The notes beneath the pieces were generated by a model, which saw only the letters and a list, made by a program, of their open reading frames with translations, ran no database searches and was not told where the DNA came from. A stretch of 44,760 bases of DNA from Lachnoclostridium sp. UBA3775 (GTDB taxonomy: Bacteria; Bacillota; Clostridia; Lachnospirales; Lachnospiraceae). The position numbers were made by a program, and so were the translations under genes. This document shows positions 7,816-15,533 of the stretch, piece after piece. The stretch lies in NCBI GenBank assembly GCA_002369525.1, contig DFFN01000149.1:1-44760 (forward strand). Direction: 5' to 3'. Positions within the stretch are counted from its first letter, which is position 1; every line of letters begins with the position of its first letter.

Positions 7816-8757
7816 ATGAATATGAAAGAAATGAACAACATAAAAAATAAAGCATCGCTTACCGTCGAGGCTGCCTTTGTGGTGCCGCTAACTTTCTATG
7901 CTTTTTGCCTGTTTTTATACCTCTTTCTGATGGTGCATACCGAATTTGCGGTGTATCAGAGCATGTTCGCCATACATGATACGCTGTATAAATGCGGAAC
8001 CGTCAGTGCCTACGCCGAAAATTCAACGCTTGTCACCGATATCTTCGAAGCCGCTAAAAAGAGCGATATTTCCGACAAAGTCGAAGAACTTTCCGGCAAA
8101 GCCTTTTCCTATGTACTTGGCAAGGCCTCGCCGGTATATATAAAGCTTCTTCTGAAGGATTACTTTAAAGACAGCGGCAGACAGATGAGCATCATTAAGG
8201 GCGGTGCGGACGGGATCAACACCGGATCGTCGGTCGCATACGGCGGTACAAACAGAATTAAGCTTGATTTTGAATATTCACTGCGTTTCCCCGGCGATTT
8301 CTTCGGACTTATAGACAAAAAGGTACGCCAGTGCTCGGAGTTTTGCGGTTTTTACGGTTATGACTGGAAAAAGACTGCGGAATTTGACGACGCGATGCAG
8401 CGCAGGGAGGATAACGCACATCCGAAGGAAAAGGATGTTTACATTGCGCCTTACGGCAAGGTATTCCATACCGACGAGCACTGCAGTTATATTTCCATAG
8501 ACACAATCACGATCTCGGTTCACGAGCTTGAAACAAAGAGAAATTATGACGGCGGAAAATACTATCCATGCGAGAGCTGCGTGGGTAACGAGTTTTACGG
8601 TACTCTGATTTATGTGACGCTCTACGGCACAAGATACCATTCGCAGAAGAACTGCCCTAAGATTGAAAGGAATCCTTTAAAGGTAAGCATGACCGAGGCG
8701 GAAAATATGGGAAGGCGGCCCTGCAGCAAATGCGTGAAACGGGTGGTGGATAAATGA
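7816..8757 (+). CDS. TadE-like pseudopilin with tandem C-terminal Cys/His motifs
   Basis: About 313 residues. N-terminal KASLTVEAAFVVPLTFYAF is a TadE-type signal/TM (Glu after the cleavage-site region, then about 22 hydrophobics). The middle is extracytoplasmic. The C-terminal 105 residues hold two copies of a motif: YGKVFHTDEHC ... PCESC (about 213-254) and YGTRYHSQKNC ... PCSKC (about 270-304), i.e. H-x4-C followed about 30 residues later by C-x2-C. This resembles small Ada-like zinc-binding units found at the ends of secreted Firmicute proteins. No start has a clear RBS: ATGs at 7816, 7822 and 7831 and TTG 7795 are in frame. It overlaps the prepilin peptidase by ATGA. Confidence 0.75.
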   Translation: MNMKEMNNIKNKASLTVEAAFVVPLTFYAFCLFLYLFLMVHTEFAVYQSMFAIHDTLYKCGTVSAYAENSTLVTDIFEAAKKSDISDKVEELSGKAFSYVLGKASPVYIKLLLKDYFKDSGRQMSIIKGGADGINTGSSVAYGGTNRIKLDFEYSLRFPGDFFGLIDKKVRQCSEFCGFYGYDWKKTAEFDDAMQRREDNAHPKEKDVYIAPYGKVFHTDEHCSYISIDTITISVHELETKRNYDGGKYYPCESCVGNEFYGTLIYVTLYGTRYHSQKNCPKIERNPLKVSMTEAENMGRRPCSKCVKRVVDK

Positions 8758-9188
8758 AGATGGTACTTGTTTTACTGACGCTTTTTTATCTGCTGCTTGC
8801 CGCCTGCGAGGACCTTCGGACCGGAGCCATGGATCTGAGGCTTTTTACGGGCTTTACGGTTTTTGCCTTGCTGCTCAGCGTGATTATGCATGATAATATC
8901 TCTTACCGTCTCAGCGGCTGCCTGCCGGGAGCCTTTCTGCTTCTTGTCGCCATAGGTACAAAGGAACAGATAGGAAAGGGCGATGCCCTTGTTGTCATGA
9001 GCCTTGGCTTTTCCGCGGGCCTTGCCGAAATAATGAAAATCCTTTTTGCCGCATGGACGGGAGCTTTCGTTACGGCGGTGTTTCTGCTGATAAGAAGGAA
9101 GAAAAACAAGCGCTTTGCGTTTATACCCTTTTTGGCCGTCGCTTACTATCTCACCCTTTTTTCAGGATTATACGGAGGTTTGCAATGA
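8754..9188 (+). CDS. Prepilin peptidase (A24 family, TadV/CpaA-like)
   Basis: 144-residue polytopic membrane protease that cleaves the leader of Flp and TadE-type proteins. Short, lacking the N-methylase domain, as for TadV. The two aspartates expected in A24 enzymes are visible: D20 in CEDLRTG and D77 in GKGDA (the GxGD motif). About five hydrophobic segments. ATGA overlaps on both sides (with the TadE-like genes) show tight coupling. Confidence 0.88.
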   Translation: MKMVLVLLTLFYLLLAACEDLRTGAMDLRLFTGFTVFALLLSVIMHDNISYRLSGCLPGAFLLLVAIGTKEQIGKGDALVVMSLGFSAGLAEIMKILFAAWTGAFVTAVFLLIRRKKNKRFAFIPFLAVAYYLTLFSGLYGGLQ

Positions 9189-9655
9189 GCGGAAAATACA
9201 AGCTTAAGGCTTCCTTTACAGTTGAGGCGGCATATGTCTGTCCTCTGATGTTCCTTCTGATTTTTTCCGTGCTGCACATGGCCTTTTCGTTGCATGACAG
9301 GTTGGCAGTCGATGCATGGAGCGCGGCTGCTGCAGAGGAGGCAAGAATGGCACTGCAGTACGGAAAGATTCCTTACAGCGAGGATATTTACAAGGAAGGC
9401 TTTAACGACAATGAAGGCCGGCAGCTTTTAAAACTGCTTGCCACAGACAGGAAGGGACTTGACGGAATATGCATGTCAGGACCTTTGCTTACGGTAAGCA
9501 CGGAGCTTAAAAAAAACTCTCTTACCGTGGGAGTGGATATTAAAGGAAAAGAAGATATTTATCTTGAAAACCGTGGAGAAAGGGGAAATTATGCCGCCTA
9601 TGCGAGGCTTACCACCCTGGTCTTTCGGTTCGGGAAAAAACTTTTGAACGTCTGA
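9185..9655 (+). CDS. Second TadE-like pseudopilin
   Basis: 156 residues. Start at ATG 9185 (GGAGGT at 9174-9179; ATGA overlap with the peptidase gene) rather than the longer frame from 9053. The N-terminus KASFTVEAAYVCPLMFLLIF is nearly the same as that of the other TadE-like protein in this operon, with the Glu and the following TM helix. The C-terminal two thirds are hydrophilic and extracytoplasmic, without Cys clusters. Probably a minor pilin or pseudopilin, typical of paired TadE/TadF genes. Confidence 0.82.
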   Translation: MSGKYKLKASFTVEAAYVCPLMFLLIFSVLHMAFSLHDRLAVDAWSAAAAEEARMALQYGKIPYSEDIYKEGFNDNEGRQLLKLLATDRKGLDGICMSGPLLTVSTELKKNSLTVGVDIKGKEDIYLENRGERGNYAAYARLTTLVFRFGKKLLNV

Positions 9656-9666
9656 GGTGATTTCAT

Positions 9667-10368
9667 ATGCTTGAAAATGTCAATCCGGAATACAGCGGGG
9701 ATATGAGCAGACGGTATATGGTTTTTGAAGCAGATGAGGAGTCTGATTTCAGGCTTAAAATGCTTTGCGAAAACGAAATACCGGGATTTCTTAATGCCAG
9801 TTTTTTTGATGACGGGTATATGAAAAAGCTGGGATATGATATTTCGGGAAAAACCTCTCTTTCCGAAAAGCTTGCCGAAAACGCTCCCGATGTCTCCCTG
9901 TTGTACCTGCTTCTGTCGGAAATGGAAAAAATATTTATCAGGGGGAGGAACTACATGTTCGAGGAAGATGACTATGTCATACATCCCGATACCGTTTTCT
10001 TCTCCGAAACCGGAATACAGCTTTGTTATCTTCCGGGCTTTTCGAGAAATTTCAGAAGCCAGCTGCTTGCTCTTCTTGAGTACCTTATGAACCTGATCGA
10101 CATAAGGAATCAGGAGGATGTTGTCTGCTACTATTCCGCCTTTGTATCGGCAAAGGATGACAACTGCACCTTTAAGAGCCTGCTCCTTGGCATCGAAAAG
10201 GTAAAAAAGGAATGCGAAGCCGAAAAAGCGAAGGAAATGGCACCGGTAAAAGAACCCGGTCCTTCCCAGAAGAAAATAAAGAAAAAAAGCAGCTTTCCGG
10301 CAATGGTAAAGACCCTTGTTTTTGTGTCGATTTTTACATTTGCAATACTGTTTTTCCTGTTTTTTTAG
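9667..10368 (+). CDS. DUF6382-like cytoplasmic/membrane protein, last gene of Tad operon
   Basis: 233 residues. Residues 1-175 look like the DUF6382 domain found in Clostridia (FLNASFFDDGYMKKLGYDISGKTSL, then LLSEMEKI and DDYVIHPDTVFF), which in other proteins is usually followed by an FHA phosphopeptide-binding domain. Here the FHA domain is absent: a charged Lys/Glu/Pro linker (about 180-210) leads to a single C-terminal TM helix, a tail-anchored layout. GAGGTG RBS lies upstream. Its place 11 bases after the second TadE-like gene ties it to pilus assembly or its control; function not known. Confidence 0.65.
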   Translation: MLENVNPEYSGDMSRRYMVFEADEESDFRLKMLCENEIPGFLNASFFDDGYMKKLGYDISGKTSLSEKLAENAPDVSLLYLLLSEMEKIFIRGRNYMFEEDDYVIHPDTVFFSETGIQLCYLPGFSRNFRSQLLALLEYLMNLIDIRNQEDVVCYYSAFVSAKDDNCTFKSLLLGIEKVKKECEAEKAKEMAPVKEPGPSQKKIKKKSSFPAMVKTLVFVSIFTFAILFFLFF

Positions 10369-10405
10369 CATATTTAATGAAATTTGCGCCAATTGAAGTT
10401 TTTAC

Positions 10406-10433
10406 TTGAAAATCCCCCAACAGAGATTATAAT
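10406..10433 (+). promoter_or_regulatory. Sigma-A promoter for SulP transporter
   Basis: TTGAAA (10406-10411), 16-nt spacer, TATAAT (10428-10433). Predicted transcription start about 10440, leaving a leader of about 30 nt before ATG 10470. This separates sulP from the Tad operon. Confidence 0.78.
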
Positions 10434-10469
10434 ATTGGTATTGACTTTATTTTGGAAGGCTGAAAAAAC

Positions 10470-12152
10470 ATGAAACAGGACAAGCTGAAACCTATGCTTT
10501 TCAGCGTCATAAAGACCTATGACGCAAAGAAATTTTTTACCGACGTTATCTCGGGTATCATTGTTGCGATAATCGCCCTGCCGCTCTCTATTGCTCTTGC
10601 GCTCGCTTCGGGCGTAGGTCCCGAGGAAGGTATCTATACGGCGATAGTTGCCGGATTCATCATTTCCTTTTTGGGCGGAAGCCGCGTACAGATTGCGGGA
10701 CCGACCGCTGCCTTTGCGACGATAGTTGCCGGCATAGTAGCCAAAAAGGGAATGGACGGACTGATGCTTGCAACGATAATGGCGGGCGTCTTTCTGATAC
10801 TGATGGGTCTTTTCAGACTTGGTTCGCTGATAAAATATATTCCCTTCACCATCACAACAGGCTTTACCGCAGGCATAGCTGTCACGATTGTGATCGGTCA
10901 GATCAAAGATTTCCTCGGCATGAGCTTTCCTGCAGGTACCAAAACAATCGAAACCGCCGAAAAGGTCGAAGCACTGATAAAAAACACCAAAACCTTTAAC
11001 TACCAGGCGTTGCTTGTAGGCCTTGCCTGCCTTGCGGTACTCATCATATGGCCCTATATCAGCGAAAAAATCCCGGGCTCTTTGATAGCGGTATTTGTCG
11101 GAACCGGACTTGTTGAAGGACTTAATTTAAATGTTAACAGGATCGGCGATCTTTACAAGATAAGCAACAGCCTGCCTAAATTCCGCGGGCTTTCACTGAG
11201 CTTTTCAAAGGTTGCGGACCTGGCTCCCGACGCCTTCACCATCGCGATACTTGCGGCGATTGAATCCCTGCTTTCCTGTGTTGTGGCGGACAGTATGATC
11301 AATTCGCACCATCGTTCCAATATGGAGCTTATCGCACAGGGCTGCGGCAACATAGGCTCTGCGTTTTTCGGTGGCATCCCCGCAACCGGCGCGATCGCAA
11401 GAACTGCCGCAAACATTAAAAACGGCGGAAGAACTCCTGTTGCCGGCATGGTACATTCGCTGGTGCTCGTTCTCGTGCTCGTGTTCCTGATGCCCTATGC
11501 CGCACTGATTCCGATGCCTACGATAGCTGCCATACTTTTCATGGTTGCCTACAACATGTGTCAGTGGAGAACCTTCGTACAGCTTGTTAAGACCGCACCA
11601 AAGAGCGATATACTGGTTCTTGTCGTTACCTTTATTTTCACCGTCGTGTTCGACCTTGTTATCGCGATTGAGATCGGCATGCTCATGGCCTGCCTGCTCT
11701 TCATGAAGAGAATGAGTGACGAATCGGCCATCAAAGCATGGAAGTACTACGATCCCGAGGATGATCCGGACGGTATCGAGCTGATGAAGGTCGCACAGCA
11801 GGTGCGCGTATATGAGATTACCGGTCCGATGTTCTTCGGCGATGCCGACCGCCTTGCCGGTATCAACTTCAAGGATTTCACAAAGGCGATGGTTCTTCGG
11901 ATGAGAGCCGTGCCGGCACTTGATATTTCGGCGATGAGGGCTCTCGACCAGCTTTACGAGCGCTGCAGACAGAGGAATATCACTCTTGTGCTTTCGCATG
12001 TAAACGAGCAGCCCTATAAAACCATGGAAAAATCCGGCTTCGTTGAAAAGGTGGGAAAGGAAAACTTCAGGGCCACGATTCAGGACGCACTTGCATGGGC
12101 GGAAAAGATAACAAGCGAACCGAAAGCGCAGGAGAAAAACGCAAATGGATAA
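10470..12152 (+). CDS. SulP/SLC26 family anion transporter with STAS domain
   Basis: 560-residue membrane transporter. The membrane core (about 15-410) carries the SulP signature around DVISGIIVAIIALPLSIALA and the PTAAFATIV substrate-site motif; about 12-14 hydrophobic segments can be counted. A cytoplasmic STAS domain follows (about 435-550), with VYEITGPMFFGDADRL and VLRMRAVPALDISAMRAL matching the anti-sigma-antagonist fold. Substrate (sulfate, bicarbonate or another anion) cannot be told; no carbonic anhydrase or sulfate assimilation gene is adjacent. Own promoter and terminator, so monocistronic. Weak RBS GGAAGG lies 11 bases upstream of ATG. Confidence 0.92.
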   Translation: MKQDKLKPMLFSVIKTYDAKKFFTDVISGIIVAIIALPLSIALALASGVGPEEGIYTAIVAGFIISFLGGSRVQIAGPTAAFATIVAGIVAKKGMDGLMLATIMAGVFLILMGLFRLGSLIKYIPFTITTGFTAGIAVTIVIGQIKDFLGMSFPAGTKTIETAEKVEALIKNTKTFNYQALLVGLACLAVLIIWPYISEKIPGSLIAVFVGTGLVEGLNLNVNRIGDLYKISNSLPKFRGLSLSFSKVADLAPDAFTIAILAAIESLLSCVVADSMINSHHRSNMELIAQGCGNIGSAFFGGIPATGAIARTAANIKNGGRTPVAGMVHSLVLVLVLVFLMPYAALIPMPTIAAILFMVAYNMCQWRTFVQLVKTAPKSDILVLVVTFIFTVVFDLVIAIEIGMLMACLLFMKRMSDESAIKAWKYYDPEDDPDGIELMKVAQQVRVYEITGPMFFGDADRLAGINFKDFTKAMVLRMRAVPALDISAMRALDQLYERCRQRNITLVLSHVNEQPYKTMEKSGFVEKVGKENFRATIQDALAWAEKITSEPKAQEKNANG

Positions 12153-12200
12153 TGCTTGCAAAAAACGCAAAATAAAAATCGCCTAAAAATCGCCAAATAA

Positions 12201-12237
12201 AAAGCACCAAAGACTTTACGGTCCTTGGTGCTTTTTT
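12201..12237. terminator. Bidirectional terminator shared by sulP and the tRNA-Arg operon
   Basis: AAAGCACCAA (12201-12210) pairs with TTGGTGCTTT (12225-12234), extended by GAC/GTC inside one mismatch. A T-run follows on the plus strand, and the A-tract on the other side gives a T-run on the minus strand, so it can end transcripts arriving from both sides. It begins 49 bases after the sulP stop and abuts the tRNA 3' end. Confidence 0.88.
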
Positions 12238-12238
12238 A

Positions 12239-12312
12239 CGTCCCCGACTGGAGTCGAACCAGCGGCCTTTCGCTTAGGAGGCGAACGCTCTATCCTACTG
12301 AGCTACGGAGAC
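12239..12312 (-). tRNA. tRNA-Arg (anticodon CCT)
   Basis: On the minus strand a full 74-nt cloverleaf folds: acceptor GTCTCCG/CGGGGAC with discriminator G, D-arm GCTC/GAGC, anticodon stem TTCGC/GCGAA with loop CTCCTAA (anticodon CCT, reads AGG), 5-nt variable loop AGGCC, and T-arm with TTCGACT loop. The 3' CCA is not encoded. It starts only 5 bases after the DUF3881 stop codon and is followed at once by the terminator, so it is probably cut from a protein-coding transcript. Confidence 0.96.
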
Positions 12313-12317
12313 TTGTT

Positions 12318-13190
12318 TCATTCTACTCTCCCCTGAAGCCATAGTATACCACGAAATCTTCTTCCTGGCAAGGGTTCTCCTGAAAGATTTATAGAATTTA
12401 TGCAAATATCGAAGATAACATCGTTGCACAGCAGCTTTAAAATATATAATTTTTCGCCCAGAACAGGGTTTATGACGGTATCTACGCTCTCAATAATGCC
12501 CAGAACCTTATAAAGCTCGGTTTCCATTCCGAAGGGAATGAAGCTGGTCTCGACTATCGACAGCACATCCTCGTCCTTAAGACGCGAGCCGATGCCTGTA
12601 AAGGTATCTATATCGTCAAGCGCAAGCTTTTCAAGGGCTTCCGTGCTGCCCTCTTTTGCTTCCGCTATGGTCTTTGCCCTTTTGGAATATGAATTGTTTT
12701 CCTCGCGGGCTTCCTCGGTATAGATCGTGGGAAGAAGCACGACACCCTCGGATGCAAGGCCCGAAAAATATATCTTCCTCTTTTTATCATTTGTGTTCGG
12801 CTCATCGTTCTTAATGCAGTCGATAGTGTCGATCACATGAAAAATAAGCGAAACCGATATTCTTTCATCCTCGCATATTCCCGAATATGCCACGTTATCG
12901 AGCTTGCGGCCGATATAGCAGTCCTGTTCGGCACTCTTGAACCTGCCTCTGTAATAGGGGTAGTAGAACTCAAGACGGAACTGCTCATATTCATCGATCT
13001 GACCTACTATGCGCACACCGACACCCGGGGCGTACTCGTTTGAGAGCTCCGCATACATGGTCTCCGAATCGGCCGGATTTGTTATCATTTTTTTCTTCTG
13101 CGGCTTTTCAAGTATGCTGTCGATCAGAAGCTTTTCCTGCTTGGCGGTCGAAAGCTTTGAAAAACCCACGCTTTTTAAGAAACTGTGCAT
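12318..13190 (-). CDS. DUF3881 family protein
   Basis: 290-residue soluble protein without signal peptide or TM helices. Recognised by its overall match to DUF3881, a family typical of Lachnospiraceae: N-terminal MHSFLKSVGFS, then DNVAYSGICEDERISVSLIFHV and the C-terminal GLRGILWLQG-like ending (RFRGILWLQGRVE). No catalytic motif is visible. It lies 10 bases after DUF4446 in the parAB transcript and directly before tRNA-Arg. Function unknown; co-location with parAB suggests a house-keeping role (inference). Confidence 0.82.
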   Translation of the reverse strand: MHSFLKSVGFSKLSTAKQEKLLIDSILEKPQKKKMITNPADSETMYAELSNEYAPGVGVRIVGQIDEYEQFRLEFYYPYYRGRFKSAEQDCYIGRKLDNVAYSGICEDERISVSLIFHVIDTIDCIKNDEPNTNDKKRKIYFSGLASEGVVLLPTIYTEEAREENNSYSKRAKTIAEAKEGSTEALEKLALDDIDTFTGIGSRLKDEDVLSIVETSFIPFGMETELYKVLGIIESVDTVINPVLGEKLYILKLLCNDVIFDICINSINLSGEPLPGRRFRGILWLQGRVE

Positions 13191-13200
13191 ATGACTCCGA

Positions 13201-13737
13201 TCATTTAAACTTTTTTCTGCTGTTATTCATTACTTCCGCAACCGGATCGTTGTATATCTTTGCCTCTTCAAGCACCTTGCCTTCGTCTGCCGAAAGCTGG
13301 AACTTGGCCTTTCCCTTGACTATTTCCTTGATATAGGTATAGCAGCCGTCGGCATTATGCACCGAAGTAAGCACAAAGCCGTCGTTTCCTGCCGTAAGCA
13401 TGCACAGAGAAAAGGACATTTTCCCCGACACGCCCATAAAGGCATCATATTTCCTGATCGCAAATTTGCAGAAGCCGGCATTTTTGTCGCCCTCAAGCCT
13501 TACTATCCTTGCCTTATGCTCGGTAAGATCGCCTCTGATATCGTCAAGCTCGCCGAAATTCTCCTTGAACTGCTCGGCAAGGCTTTTTCCGTTGGCTCCT
13601 GTCATATAATTTTTATAGATGCGGGTAAGCCTGCTCACCTTTGACGATAGCATAAGCACCATGACGATCAGCGCAAAGATAAAAACAATCATTACGATGA
13701 CCAGCACATCCGTCTTTATTCCTAAATCTTCAAGCAT
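13201..13737 (-). CDS. DUF4446 family membrane protein
   Basis: 178 residues from ATG 13737 (GAGGAC upstream); the longer frame to 13761 would run into parB. One N-terminal TM helix (VLVIVMIVFIFALIVMVLML), a short coiled-coil-like stretch (about 30-75), then a globular domain with AGFCKFAIRKYDAF and GKMSFSLCMLTAGNDGFVL, which is the DUF4446 signature. In Clostridia this gene commonly follows parB. Cellular role not established; single-pass, cytoplasmic domain likely. Confidence 0.85.
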   Translation of the reverse strand: MLEDLGIKTDVLVIVMIVFIFALIVMVLMLSSKVSRLTRIYKNYMTGANGKSLAEQFKENFGELDDIRGDLTEHKARIVRLEGDKNAGFCKFAIRKYDAFMGVSGKMSFSLCMLTAGNDGFVLTSVHNADGCYTYIKEIVKGKAKFQLSADEGKVLEEAKIYNDPVAEVMNNSRKKFK

Positions 13738-13747
13738 TATCTGTCCT

Positions 13748-14635
13748 CTAGAGAGACACACCTAACTGGGCAAGCAGTCTTTCAAGCTCGTCCTGAGAAT
13801 AATATTCTATTTCGATACGTCCCTTTTTGTCTTTCCCTTTTTTAATCGTTACCTTTGTTCCGAGCACGCCGCCGAGCTCTTCCTCGAGCTTTTCATATTC
13901 CAGAAAATCGGGTTCGGGAGTTTTTTCAACGGGCTTCTTAACCTTTTTCTCCGGCTGCTTTACAAGCTGCTCGGTATCCCTTACGCTTAATTCCTTTGAA
14001 ATGACCTCATAGGCAAGCTTTACCTGCTGCTCGGCATTCTTTACGCCAAGCAAAGCCCTCGCATGTCCTGCCGAGAGCTGCTCGTCTATCACCATCTGCT
14101 TCACCCTGTCGTCAAGCTTCAAAAGACGCAGCGAATTGGTGATCGTAGACCTGTTCTTCGAAACCCTTTCCGCAACATCCTCCTGCTTGAGGGAATATTC
14201 GTTGATCAGCTTCTGGTAGGCGACCGCCTCTTCTATCGCATTCAGGTTCTGCCTCTGAATATTTTCAATGAGCGCGATCTCAGCAGCCTCCTGCCTGGTA
14301 TAGTTACCGACAATGACCGGCACCTCGGTAAGACCGGCAAGCCTTGCGGCCCTCCATCTTCTCTCACCTGCGATGATTTCATAAGTTGTACCGTTCTGTC
14401 TGACAACTATGGGCTGGATGATGCCGTGTACCTTGATCGAATCGGCAAGCTCCTCAAGCGCCTTGTCCTCGAAAACCTTTCTGGGCTGTTCGCGGTTGGG
14501 TTCAATGTCCGAAAGTCTCAGCATCACCTGTCCGCTTCCTGCTGCAAGGACCTCTTCGGCACCTTCTTCGATACGTGCATCCAGTTTATTTGAAATCAGG
14601 GAGTCGAGTCCCCTGCCTACTCTTTTCTTTGCCAT
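13748..14635 (-). CDS. parB: Chromosome-partitioning protein ParB (Spo0J)
   Basis: CTP-dependent DNA clamp that loads at parS sites and spreads. 295 residues from ATG 14635 (GAGAGG 6-7 bases upstream; ATG 14641 has no room for an RBS). N-terminal MAKKRVGRGLDSLI is the ParA-stimulating peptide; the ParB/Srx nucleotide-binding domain has EPNREQPRK and GERRWRAA; the HTH is KQEDVAERVSKNRSTITNSL; the C-terminal dimer domain follows a charged linker. No parS consensus was seen in the window. Upstream neighbour is parA, 17 bases away. Confidence 0.96.
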   Translation of the reverse strand: MAKKRVGRGLDSLISNKLDARIEEGAEEVLAAGSGQVMLRLSDIEPNREQPRKVFEDKALEELADSIKVHGIIQPIVVRQNGTTYEIIAGERRWRAARLAGLTEVPVIVGNYTRQEAAEIALIENIQRQNLNAIEEAVAYQKLINEYSLKQEDVAERVSKNRSTITNSLRLLKLDDRVKQMVIDEQLSAGHARALLGVKNAEQQVKLAYEVISKELSVRDTEQLVKQPEKKVKKPVEKTPEPDFLEYEKLEEELGGVLGTKVTIKKGKDKKGRIEIEYYSQDELERLLAQLGVSL

Positions 14636-14652
14636 GGTCATCCTCTCATTTT

Positions 14653-15414
14653 TCAGCCTTGTGAAATTACCTCTTTTGCAAGCGCTCTGTAGGCTGCAGT
14701 GCCGACAGATCTTTTATCATATATATTTATGGGCTCGCCGAAGCTCGGTGCCTCGGCAAGACGCACATTTCTCGGAACTATGGTCTGGTATATGTGCTGT
14801 CTCAGGTTCTGCCTTACATCCTGGACTATCTGCAGGCTTAAGTTTGTCCTGCCGTCGTACATAGTGAAAAGCACTCCGTCGATCCTAAGCCTCGGGTTCA
14901 GCCTTTCCTTCACAAGAGAAATGGTATTTAAAAGCTGAGCCAGTCCCTCGAGCGCATAATACTCGCACTGGATCGGGATTATGACCGAATCAGCCGCCGA
15001 CAGGGCATTGAGCGTCAGTGTATTCAGTGAAGGCGGGCAGTCGACTATTATGTAATCATAATTCTTTTTATAGGCCGCAAGCCTCGATTTCAGAATATAT
15101 TCCTTGTTTTCAACGCCGAGAAGCTCAAGCTCCGCCGCTGCAAGGTCGGGATCTGAGGGAAGCACGTCAATGTTTTCGTATTTGCTGGCTGCCTTTACCT
15201 GGTTAAAGGTACATTCATTTAAGAGCAGGTCATAGACAGAGTATTCCGACTCCTCCTTGTCAACGCCGAGTCCGGAACCCGCATTGCCCTGGGGATCCAT
15301 GTCCACCAAAAGAACCTTCTTCCCTGCTTCGGCAAGACATGCCGACAGATTTATGGCGGTAGTGGTCTTTCCGACTCCGCCCTTTTGATTGGAAACAGAA
15401 ATAATCTTTCCCAT
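14653..15414 (-). CDS. parA: Chromosome-partitioning ATPase ParA (Soj)
   Basis: 253-residue ParA-type ATPase. Deviant Walker A QKGGVGKTTTAIN near the N-terminus, Walker A' DMDPQGNAGSG, Walker B YIIVDCPPSL. Start ATG 15414 gives MGKIISVSNQ; a GGAGG lies 11 bases upstream, and GTG 15426 or TTG 15432 in frame are less likely because the RBS would touch them. First gene of a transcript parA-parB-DUF4446-DUF3881-tRNA-Arg. The usual gidA/gidB/rsmG neighbours are not present upstream. Confidence 0.96.
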   Translation of the reverse strand: MGKIISVSNQKGGVGKTTTAINLSACLAEAGKKVLLVDMDPQGNAGSGLGVDKEESEYSVYDLLLNECTFNQVKAASKYENIDVLPSDPDLAAAELELLGVENKEYILKSRLAAYKKNYDYIIVDCPPSLNTLTLNALSAADSVIIPIQCEYYALEGLAQLLNTISLVKERLNPRLRIDGVLFTMYDGRTNLSLQIVQDVRQNLRQHIYQTIVPRNVRLAEAPSFGEPINIYDKRSVGTAAYRALAKEVISQG

Positions 15415-15460
15415 CCCGAAATTCACCTCCAAATCAAACGCCGTTTTGACGGCAAAGATG

Positions 15461-15483
15461 AGTATACCACAAAACGACGTTTT
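15461..15483 (-). promoter_or_regulatory. Putative parA promoter (extended -10) and palindrome
   Basis: On the minus strand TGGTATACT is an extended -10 (plus-strand 15461-15469) without a good -35. Just upstream lies the 13-bp palindrome AAAACGACGTTTT (15471-15483), placed where a -35 region or repressor would be. A small hairpin GCCGTTTTGACGGC (15440-15453) falls in the leader. Autoregulation by ParA is possible but not shown. Confidence 0.4.
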
Positions 15484-15533
15484 TATCCACTACAAGATAT
15501 AGTATTTCCGCCGGAAGCGGCACAAAATATCAA

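Noticed and set aside
11205..12170. 321-residue open frame on the minus strand
   Set aside because: Antisense to sulP; His/Cys-rich shadow without family motifs.
13748..15533. parS site near parAB
   Set aside because: No match to TGTTTCACGTGAAACA found by eye; parS may lie elsewhere on the chromosome.
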